From Certhia americana (Eukaryota > Chordata > Aves > Passeriformes > Certhiidae): DNA of 64,000 nucleotides. The position numbers and the translations under genes are program-made. The notes beneath the pieces are model-generated. The model was not told the DNA's origin. It saw only the letters and a program-made list of their open reading frames with translations, and did not search any database. The DNA lies in contig JAGMWU010000084.1 of assembly GCA_018697195.1 (NCBI GenBank), forward strand, positions 30,812-94,811, read 5' to 3'. Shown here piece after piece: positions 58,301 to 64,000 of the stretch. How positions within the stretch are numbered: the first letter of the stretch is position 1; each line of letters opens with the position of its first letter.

Positions 58301-60320
58301 TAGCAAAAGAATATTATTTAGTATGTCTTTCTTTCTAGTTTAATGTGGAATATAAACACAACCATTCATAATGTGCTATCCAAAGCCATTACTTTTGTCT
58401 GGCATTGGCTTTCAAATCTTTCAATCTGTATTATATTAGAGATCAACAATACACAATATACAAAATCTTATTTGTTTTCTATGTCTTACTTTTCTTCTTT
58501 TTAGCCATTAATGGAAAGGTGTTTGGAAATTTGCAAGGCCTGACTATGCATGTTGGAGACAATGTCAGCTGGTATCTGATGGGAATGGGCAATGAGATAG
58601 ACATTCACACAGTACACTTCCATGGCCACAGCTTTGACTACAAGGTATCAGGTCTTTTCCACTTATTTCTTGCTGTGTTAAGAATGAGAGGTAAGTCAAA
58701 TACCAAGGACTGTTATCTATGGTGAGAAGTCATACTACAATATTAAGCAGGGCTTGTACTTTGACCATAGGGTTTTATGCCTCAAACCTGTATTTGATCA
58801 ACATACTAGAGCCAGAGAATATCTACCAGTAGCATTTGCCCAGGGGTAACCTCAGAAGTTACTTCAACAAGAAAGTTGTTGAAGTAGTGAAATTTTCATG
58901 GCTGTGGTAAGGCAAAAGCTATAGTTTTCCTTTATTCCCACTTAGTTGCTAGTTTATTAAACTTTGGACCATGAGGTGGATGTACAAAGTGATGCTTCAG
59001 TAGAAATGACATAGTGTGTTTTAACACAATTTAACTGTTGCTTCTTTTTGTCTTGAAGCAAACAGGGGTTTACCGGGCAGATGTCTTTGATCTGTTCCCT
59101 GGGACATCTCAAACAGTGGAAATGACCCCACAGAACCCTGGAACCTGGCTGTTACACTGTCATGTTACTGACCACATCCACGCAGGCATGGAAGCAACTT
59201 ACACTGTGCTCCCTCCCAATGAAAAGTAAGAGCCACCTAGCTTAGTAACGTTTTGTTATGCTTTAAGATGCACAATGGGGCTCACAGACAGGCCAGCGTA
59301 CTTAGAACCAGTTCAGGAACCCAGCAATATTCCATGTCTAGAAGCCAAGATGTTGCAGGCCACCTGGTCATACTTCCCTTAGCACTGCTCAGGAAAATGA
59401 AGTAGCTAAAGGACTGGATGATAACTGACTATTACTTCAACTTACCATCCATGAAATCTATGTGACCGATTTTTTTTATTTAAAAAGAATTTTTCATGAG
59501 ACAGAGTATTTCTGCACCCAAGAAGTGCCAGTACTGTCACACTTCATCAAAACAAGCACAGCTGATAAATACAGCTGAATTCATCATCCCCATACAGATG
59601 AAGTACTGAAAAACTAAAACAGTGTTTACTTTCTCAAGGGCGTGCTGTAGTTTTGTGGACACTATTACCTTGCTCTAGCAGTATTACCAGTGAAAAAAAT
59701 CTTGAATTTTGAAGAATATTGAAGTTCCTGTTTCTAAAAAGTCAATACAATTTTAAACCAAACATTTTTCAGTACTCAAAAGACAGGGCATAACAGGTAT
59801 TGTCAGAAAGAGAATGGTAGAAATAATGCAAAATATGTGATGCATGTATAGATGCATATACAACTATATGATTTACATTTATTGCTATACTAAGAAATAC
59901 AGAATGCAGTGTTAACTAGAAAACCTAATTCTACTGGATAAACACATGTGAAATGTGAAACACAACCTAATTCTATTTTATAAACACTAAAACTGATTTA
60001 CAGAGTATGCTATGCCAGGCTTCCAGACAATACAAGGCTAATTTAAGAGTACACAGAAAGACGTGTAAAAACAGACTTTCAACTTGGATCAGCAGCATGT
60101 GGGATTTTTTATTATTAGCCATCTAGACTGCATTAAAATATACTCTTCAGTGCATCTTAAAGCTGCTTTTAAATCTAACTCACAGTGTCCAGAAGGTATT
60201 TGGATACTCTCTTGGCCACATGCACAGACTACTCTTTTGATGAAATGTAACAAAAAGATATTTTTTCCTTCTAGACAAACAGTTTCTGTTCCCAAGATGA
60301 TTCAATCAGTTCAAGTGTAA
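43227..60320 (+). CDS. CP: ceruloplasmin (ferroxidase)
   Basis: Nineteen coding exons join in frame to 1072 codons plus stop; human CP has 1065 from memory. This secreted blue multicopper oxidase oxidises Fe(II) to Fe(III) for loading on transferrin and carries most plasma copper. Residues 1-19 are a signal peptide (cleavage expected after VGA). Six cupredoxin domains follow as three repeats. Trinuclear-cluster ligands are visible as HPH 122-124, YHSH 182-184, HFH 993-995 and HCH 1035-1037. Type 1 copper sites are domain 2 (H297, C340, H345, M350), domain 4 (H652, C695, H700, M705) and domain 6 (H990, C1036, H1041, M1046). Human domain 2 has Leu at the axial place, so M350 is notable. Domain 3 has HPHG at 476-479, where the human has EPIG. 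The C-terminal tail ([14 protein letters not shown]) is not human-like. The hydrophilic end implies a secreted form. Confidence 0.97.
43382..44982 (+). other. CP intron 1
   Basis: A 1601-bp intron without recognised repeats. Open frames on both strands look like chance. Confidence 0.8.
44983..45227 (+). CDS. CP: CP coding exon 2
   Basis: 245 bp of domain 1 with [15 protein letters not shown], the [14 protein letters not shown] strand and LHPHGVRY, whose two His residues (122 and 124) are trinuclear-cluster ligands. Domains 3 and 5 split the matching region over two exons. Confidence 0.96.
45228..46159 (+). other. CP intron 2
   Basis: 932 bp; nothing recognised. Confidence 0.8.
46160..46372 (+). 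CDS. CP: CP coding exon 3
   Basis: 213 bp; domain 1 end with [19 protein letters not shown], which supplies copper ligands H182 and H184. Acceptor TTCTTCAG, donor GTAAAC, phase 1. Confidence 0.96.
46373..46851 (+). other. CP intron 3
   Basis: 479 bp; nothing recognised. Confidence 0.8.
46852..47025 (+). CDS. CP: CP coding exon 4
   Basis: 174 bp; start of domain 2, with [16 protein letters not shown] and the repeated motif [14 protein letters not shown] that also ends exons 10 and 16 in variant form. Confidence 0.96.
47026..47592 (+). other. CP intron 4
   Basis: 567 bp with a short poly-T run; nothing else seen. Confidence 0.8.
47593..47847 (+). CDS. CP: CP coding exon 5
   Basis: 255 bp; domain 2 with [15 protein letters not shown] and [15 protein letters not shown], giving type 1 copper ligands H297, C340 and H345. 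Confidence 0.96.
47848..49032 (+). other. CP intron 5
   Basis: 1185 bp; open frames overlapping its 3' end (48804-49181) are shadows of exon 6 and chance sequence. Confidence 0.8.
49033..49198 (+). CDS. CP: CP coding exon 6
   Basis: 166 bp; [15 protein letters not shown] finishes domain 2 and supplies axial M350, then [15 protein letters not shown] opens domain 3. Phase 2 at the donor GTAAAT. Confidence 0.95.
49199..50155 (+). other. CP intron 6
   Basis: 957 bp; nothing recognised. Confidence 0.8.
50156..50295 (+). CDS. CP: CP coding exon 7
   Basis: 140 bp; domain 3 with [20 protein letters not shown] and EEAHLGLLG, phase 1. Confidence 0.95.
50296..50851 (+). other. CP intron 7
   Basis: 556 bp; GC content rises towards exon 8. 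Nothing else recognised. Confidence 0.8.
50852..50992 (+). CDS. CP: CP coding exon 8 (GC-rich)
   Basis: 141 bp; domain 3 with [19 protein letters not shown] and [19 protein letters not shown]. It is strikingly GC- and CpG-rich compared with all other CP exons, and its reading frame and phases are intact. Confidence 0.95.
51106..51317 (+). CDS. CP: CP coding exon 9
   Basis: 212 bp after a 113-bp intron; ends domain 3 with [14 protein letters not shown] and [20 protein letters not shown]. The YHSH pair of domain 1 is replaced by YYSA. Phase 0 at GTCAGT. Confidence 0.95.
51318..51862 (+). other. CP intron 9
   Basis: 545 bp, with a poly-C tract at 51413-51443. Confidence 0.8.
51413..51443. repeat. 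poly-C tract
   Basis: Six C, GA, seventeen C, G and five C lie about 100 bp after the exon 9 donor. The opposite strand is a G-run that could fold into a quadruplex. Confidence 0.9.
51863..52013 (+). CDS. CP: CP coding exon 10
   Basis: 151 bp; domain 4 start, [17 protein letters not shown] and [14 protein letters not shown], phase 1. Confidence 0.96.
52014..53589 (+). other. CP intron 10
   Basis: 1576 bp, containing a CR1 element of about 550 bp (listed separately). Otherwise nothing recognised. Confidence 0.8.
52385..52935 (-). mobile_element. CR1 LINE 3' fragment
   Basis: The segment opens with GGTTGGACGGGACCTCTGGA and continues through GGAAACTCCACCATCTCTGC, GAAGAGCCTGGCTTCATCCT, CTTCTCCAAGGCTGAAAGGT and GGGGAGCCCAGAACTCAACA to CCCTCCCTCGATCTGCCAGC. 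This is the familiar antisense text of bird CR1 3' ends. The LINE therefore points to the minus strand, opposite to CP. Confidence 0.9.
53590..53802 (+). CDS. CP: CP coding exon 11
   Basis: 213 bp; domain 4, [17 protein letters not shown] and [11 protein letters not shown], which supplies type 1 ligand H652. Confidence 0.96.
53803..54111 (+). other. CP intron 11
   Basis: 309 bp; nothing recognised. Confidence 0.8.
54112..54319 (+). CDS. CP: CP coding exon 12
   Basis: 208 bp; [18 protein letters not shown] gives C695, H700 and M705, then [20 protein letters not shown] opens domain 5. Phase 2 at GTACTT. Confidence 0.96.
54320..55516 (+). other. CP intron 12
   Basis: 1197 bp; nothing recognised. 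Confidence 0.8.
55517..55656 (+). CDS. CP: CP coding exon 13
   Basis: 140 bp; domain 5, [20 protein letters not shown], phase 1. The HLEIQG end departs from the HLGxLG found in the other repeats. Confidence 0.95.
55657..56127 (+). other. CP intron 13
   Basis: 471 bp; nothing recognised. Confidence 0.8.
56128..56256 (+). CDS. CP: CP coding exon 14
   Basis: 129 bp; [20 protein letters not shown] and [12 protein letters not shown] (H831 and H833), phase 1. Confidence 0.95.
56257..56820 (+). other. CP intron 14
   Basis: 564 bp, with a short (AC)n run near 56612-56632. Confidence 0.8.
56821..56927 (+). CDS. CP: CP coding exon 15
   Basis: 107 bp; [20 protein letters not shown] and [14 protein letters not shown], phase 0 at GTATAT. 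Confidence 0.94.
56928..57638 (+). other. CP intron 15
   Basis: 711 bp; nothing recognised. Confidence 0.8.
57639..57855 (+). CDS. CP: CP coding exon 16
   Basis: 217 bp; [19 protein letters not shown], then domain 6 start [19 protein letters not shown] and FLESNKMH, phase 1. Confidence 0.96.
57856..58504 (+). other. CP intron 16
   Basis: 649 bp; nothing recognised. Confidence 0.8.
58505..58644 (+). CDS. CP: CP coding exon 17
   Basis: 140 bp; [20 protein letters not shown] and [18 protein letters not shown], supplying H990 (type 1) and H993 and H995 (trinuclear). Phase 0. Confidence 0.96.
58645..59058 (+). other. CP intron 17
   Basis: 414 bp; nothing recognised. Confidence 0.8.
59059..59225 (+). 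CDS. CP: CP coding exon 18
   Basis: 167 bp; [20 protein letters not shown] and [20 protein letters not shown], supplying H1035, C1036, H1037, H1041 and M1046. Phase 2 at GAAAA|GTAAGA; unspliced, the frame stops at once (AAG TAA). Confidence 0.96.
59226..60274 (+). other. CP intron 18
   Basis: 1049 bp. I scanned acceptor-like sites for a hydrophobic GPI-type alternative exon and found none. Confidence 0.65.
60275..60320 (+). CDS. CP: CP coding exon 19 (C-terminal tail)
   Basis: After TTTTTTCCTTCTAG, 46 bp complete Lys and add [14 protein letters not shown] and a stop. Frame and phase fit, but the tail does not resemble human NEDTKSG, so this terminal exon is less certain than the rest. Confidence 0.75.
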
Positions 60321-61260
60321 AGGCATGCCAGGCACTCAGGGATGATGAAAGCATTTTAACAGTGATCCTTCAAGGTCTACCTTCATTTCTTGGAAAATAC
60401 TCTCCTGGACCACGCATCTCTACACGGTTTGGAAGATTTCACATAGTGGCCATGGCTAAGAAAAGAACCACAGACTAAGACAGCTAAATGGATGTAACAG
60501 CTAAAAAATATACATTTTGATAAATGAAAATAGCATCTTGAAAGCAAAACATATTCTAGGTGATGGCGAATGCATGTTACTTAGCAGCTGAGGAACATGG
60601 AAAAGCTAATGAAATACACTTTTTCTTAAGTTTGCAAATAACCTTGAGTAGGTGCAAATATTGGGGTATCGGTCATCATAGTCACATTTTAATAGTATGT
60701 CTGAAGTAACTGCACAGAAACCAGGAATTTGGTTATCACTTTATCCATAGATTCACACTGAAAAGTTATTGTATAATTGAGCAGTTAACAAAATAGTTCT
60801 ATTATTTCCGCTGAACTATTTTACAATTTTATTCAGTAGAATCTTTCAAGAATGTGCATTTAAGAGATTTGATTTTCTGTTATGAAAGTAATTCAAGGCA
60901 AAATTAGGCTGAAATAGGCCTGATGAAATGCAGACAGTGAAGGTCAAAATTTGGTGACTATGGTACTGAAGAGCTTTGCTCTTACAACTCTTAAGTAACA
61001 CTTGCAGTGGAATAATTTTGCAGTTGCAGCCCTTGGCAAAGGAAAAAGGAAGTGTTTCCTGACAGACAGAAGCAGCAGTATTAGAGCATGCCTGATTCTA
61101 GTAAAAAATGAAAACTGTAAGTGCAACATGTTTGTGTTTCAACAACCCAACTCCTCACGTTAGATCTGTGCCAAATGAGAAGGAAAGATGTATGGGACAG
61201 GCAGCGAAACCAAGATATCTTCATTCACCTGCAAGAATAAAACTGCTTCTCTGTAACAAG
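60321..61260 (+). terminator. CP 3' UTR and polyadenylation signal
   Basis: The first canonical AATAAA after the stop codon is at 61236-61241 (GCAAGAATAAAACTGC), followed by a T/G-rich stretch. This gives a 3' UTR of about 0.9 kb. Confidence 0.6.
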
Positions 61261-62410
61261 CCTAAATTGCTTCGGTCTGTTTAAAGATTTTACTGACACC
61301 AGCTTAATACTTACCAGTAAATTAGATTGTTCATTTTACCTGTAGCAGGAATGCTATGTGAGTAAGTTAAAACACTTTTATCTTTTTTTGTTGTTGTTGT
61401 TAATGTATTTTAGCTGAAATATAGATGATCTCTTCTGACTGACTTCTAAAGGTTTAAATAACATTGCAACTCCAGTAAACATTTTTAGAGAGTCGCTGAC
61501 AGCTAATTAGGCCTTTAGATGGTTTAGATGGTTATGGGACCATGGGAGTCATTGTATTTTTTGTAATTGTCAAAAAACCCAAACTACATTCATAAGGAAG
61601 TTATAAACATCATGACAGCTTATTATGACTGAATTCCAGCTCTGAAGGAGCACAAAGATGCTTTCTTTCCACAGGACACAGAAACATCAGTACACACATG
61701 CACAAACACCTGAGATGCTTACCAAAAACCCTAGAAGAAATAAGAGCTTTCAACTGGATTTATGGTGATTTAGTGATACTAAATTTCATTGAAATTTATA
61801 TAATTTCACTATAATTTTTATAGTGATACTGAAATTTCATTTCAGCTGATTTAGTGATACTTCACATACTGTCTACTGACTGAGCGTAACAGAAGAAAGA
61901 AAACTAAGACCAGCAAGCCAACTGTAGTCCATATCTTCCAATTGTGTTTCTCTTTGATTAATGGCCTTTTCTTGTGAATTGCTAAATTAAAAACATTTTC
62001 AGTGTAACACTTGCCTAGGTATGTAACTACAATGACAGAGCAGCGGCCTGATTTTGCCGGCTAGAATTCAAGGAATAGTCTGTGTTGCAGTATCAAGTCA
62101 GTTGGGCCCAATTCCAGTTGGAAGAGTAAGGTACTCACTTTTACTTATACAGTTAGACACATGCCTGAGCCTGAAATTCCTCCCTAGGTCAGTGACCCAA
62201 CTAACAAAGATTTAAGACTGACTTTCTACTTTACTTTCAGTGAACACTCTATGTTCAGTTGTACTGCAGAGTCTGTAATTCCTAGCTGCTTTGGCACCAG
62301 AATTAGCTTCCAAGCTGATGCTTTGCCTCAGGAAACAGCTATCTTTCAGTAGCTGACGTAAGATGTATGTGAAGGGAGTCCCACAGTACCTTATAACGAG
62401 TTCTACTGCT
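61261..62410. other. space between CP and HPS3 3' ends
   Basis: No coding sequence is seen. A segment at 61764-61862 repeats GATTTAGTGATACT and TAGTGATACTGAAATTTCAT-like text in direct and inverted order. Part of this stretch may be HPS3 3' UTR if a more distant polyadenylation site is used. Confidence 0.55.
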
Positions 62411-62426
62411 TGTTTCATTTACTTTT

Positions 62427-62432
62427 TTTATT
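62427..62432 (-). terminator. possible HPS3 polyadenylation signal
   Basis: AATAAA on the minus strand, about 50 bases after the HPS3 stop codon. This would make a very short 3' UTR, so a more distal site is quite possible. Confidence 0.4.
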
Positions 62433-62482
62433 GTAGCACATTCTTTGTAGCTGAGTGGATAGCAGGTCCATAGGTCGTTGTT

Positions 62483-62610
62483 TTAGGTCAGCAGCTTCCT
62501 CTGGCTGCAGTGAAGAAGATGCGGCAGAAAAAATGCTGCAGTTCCATCCTCTGGTAGAAGACTGAGGAAATCCCTTAGCTCCAGTTCCATTGCAATAATT
62601 GATAAAGTTT
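62483..62610 (-). CDS. HPS3: HPS3 last coding exon
   Basis: 128 bp after acceptor TCTCTGAGCAG, ending with TAA at 62485-62483. The motif [19 protein letters not shown] identifies it. A longer minus-strand open frame across the same place (62415-62687) is a different frame and is not the gene. Confidence 0.93.
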
Positions 62611-63745
62611 CTGCTCAGAGAGCAGGGGAGAAAATTGTTTAAGTATTTTGAGTTTAGAACAAAGAAAAAACCCCAAAGCATAAACAACGTAATTATTAGT
62701 TGAAGTTATCAAATTATTTAAATATTGCAACTGGAATGAAATTTGAGACATAGCCATTTGGCCGCAAACACAATATGGGAAATCTAAAAAGTAAACTGAA
62801 ATTATTGATTAAAATTTGATTAAAACCATGCTTCTATCTTGACTCATCAGGTCTACACATGGCATTAACACCAATGAAGTCTGATCTAGTATTTCACATG
62901 TTTTTATTGAAATGCAAAGCAAGCCCTAGAAATCTTACTGGTACCCTAACTCAACACTATCTGTAAAACTGCATGCTTTGCAAGAAGCTTCTCAGACCAA
63001 GCTATGTAATGTTACGTTCTTAAGCAATCACAGCACAGTTATTGCATGAAAATAAATCCAGAAACTAGAACTTTATGATAGAGCATGGCAACCTGTGATG
63101 CACAGTACAACCCCACAAGGCTGTTTTTCTCAGGCATTCCAATGGCATACTTGTAACAGTGTATGTGCTTTATTTAACATTCCTAATTTGTCAAAACAAT
63201 CACACTGGACCCTCAGCTATACAATATACAATATTATTAACTTCTTACAAACATGTAACGGTAGGACTACAGAACTATTAGGGTAGGTTTCTCTGCTTCT
63301 AATGTTAACACACTGTTTTTTGCAGTCTATGACCTAATCATCAATACACACTTAAGTTTAGTAGGTTTTTTAATGATGTCTATTCCTGACCTATACTGAA
63401 AGAGTATGGTTACAATGATTTACCTGTTTTCAATACAAAATGAATGCCATGATTTTTATGGGGCTACACTGCCTATGTTGCAGAATTCTGTGCTCATGAC
63501 CAGAAAGACTGCTAAACTGCATTAGCTTTAACTGAAGAAAAAGACACACATTTTTCCAAATTATCGTATCAATAGTCCTTAGTCTGAACAGTTATTAAGA
63601 ATGTTAGCTGATGTACAAAGCCTTCTGGAGTTGAGTTACAGCCAACTGATTTACCTTTGAGTGATGAAATAAGAACAGGGCAGTCATTTCCAGTAAGTCT
63701 AGTCCTCTTGCAAAGCTCAGGAAGCAGCTTGTTCCACCATAGAGC
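62483..63745 (-). CDS. HPS3: HPS3, biogenesis of lysosomal organelles complex 2 subunit 1 (last two exons)
   Basis: Two minus-strand exons (63655-63745 and 62483-62610) join in frame and match the C-terminus of human HPS3 as I recall it. The first encodes [17 protein letters not shown]...ISSLK and the second [37 protein letters not shown] and RKLLT before TAA. HPS3 with HPS5 and HPS6 forms BLOC-2, which directs cargo to melanosomes, platelet dense granules and other lysosome-related organelles; human loss causes Hermansky-Pudlak syndrome 3. The rest of the gene lies beyond position 64000. It faces CP tail to tail, as in mammals. The last residues (QRKLLT) differ from the human KKPLT. Confidence 0.93.
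62611..63654 (-). other. HPS3 last intron
   Basis: 1044 bp; no repeat or exon recognised. Confidence 0.8.
63655..63745 (-). CDS. HPS3: HPS3 penultimate coding exon
   Basis: 91 bp; 30 codons and one base, from acceptor GGATTAG to donor GTAAAT. The motif [11 protein letters not shown] identifies it. The acceptor tract is only moderately pyrimidine-rich. Confidence 0.92.
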
Positions 63746-64000
63746 CTAATCCACAAAACCCAGCACCAAAAGTGTAAACCAACAAGGACTGGAATTAAGA
63801 GTATGAAAGACCTGCTAAAAATACGCTGAACTAAGCTCAGATATGTACAAATACTGGTCAGTTATTATGAAATCAATAATTAGTATATATAATGCTTTGA
63901 AATGCAGTGATTTTGCATATGTTGTGTTTTTTAATCTTGAATGCAACTTTTTTCTGCTCAAAAATCTTTACACAGTGTCCCTCATTCCTCTATAGAAAAA
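63746..64000 (-). other. HPS3 intron (part)
   Basis: No exon is recognised upstream of the LWWNKLL exon within the window. The preceding human segment (ending near ELKEENR, from memory) was not found here. Confidence 0.7.

Noticed and set aside
60084..60274. In-phase extension upstream of CP exon 19 as a possible GPI or membrane exon
   Set aside because: The translated sequence is not hydrophobic enough at its end and no good acceptor precedes it. The CTTCTAG acceptor at 60274 fits phase and consensus.
62212..62418. Minus-strand open frame just after HPS3, first considered as HPS3 sequence
   Set aside because: It lies past the HPS3 stop codon and shows no similarity to HPS3. The real C-terminus is in another frame at 62483-62610.
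62415..62687. 90-codon minus-strand open frame over the HPS3 last exon
   Set aside because: It is a shadow frame. The adjacent frame gives the recognisable HPS3 C-terminus with correct splice phase.

Overview
The window is vertebrate nuclear DNA, almost certainly from a bird. It is AT-rich, has small exons with GT-AG introns, and carries CR1-type LINE fragments and avian-type LTR pieces. Five genes are recognisable from their translated exons. Their order and strands are TM4SF4 (minus, 5' part only), TM4SF1 (plus), TM4SF18 (plus), ceruloplasmin CP (plus, complete) and HPS3 (minus, last two exons only). This is the mirror image of the human 3q24-q25 block HPS3-CP-TM4SF18-TM4SF1-TM4SF4, with every relative orientation conserved, so the locus is an ordinary conserved synteny block.

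Layout. 1-1802: TM4SF4 exons 2 and 1, with an 18-bp minisatellite and a T-rich tract inside intron 2. 1803-25880: about 24 kb between two divergent TM4SF promoters, with no recognisable gene; it holds one solo LTR with a near-perfect target-site duplication, a CR1 fragment, another LTR fragment, simple repeats and a G-quadruplex-type tract. 25987-31012: TM4SF1, five coding exons. 31013-34630: no gene seen. 34696-38344: TM4SF18, five coding exons. 38345-43040: CP upstream region with a cluster of C/EBP-like motifs near 40.2 kb and a liver-type promoter at 43.0-43.2 kb. 43227-61241: CP, 19 coding exons that join in frame to 1072 codons plus stop. 61242-62482: tail-to-tail space. 62483-63745: last two HPS3 exons on the minus strand.

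The three TM4SF genes are L6-family four-helix membrane proteins with identical intron phases where they can be compared, which points to old tandem duplication. CP is the secreted six-domain multicopper ferroxidase; all eight trinuclear-cluster histidines and three type 1 copper sites can be read. HPS3 is a subunit of BLOC-2, which serves lysosome-related organelles.

I found no evidence of a new multi-gene system. The observations most worth checking are inside known genes: a Met at the axial position of the CP domain 2 copper site, an HPH motif in CP domain 3 encoded by an unusually GC-rich exon, an upstream ORF whose stop overlaps the CP start codon, unusual substitutions in TM4SF1 exons 1 and 2, and an HPS3 C-terminus that differs from the human one. 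Exon borders were set by reading-frame continuity and splice consensus, not by transcript data. Comparisons with human proteins are from memory.
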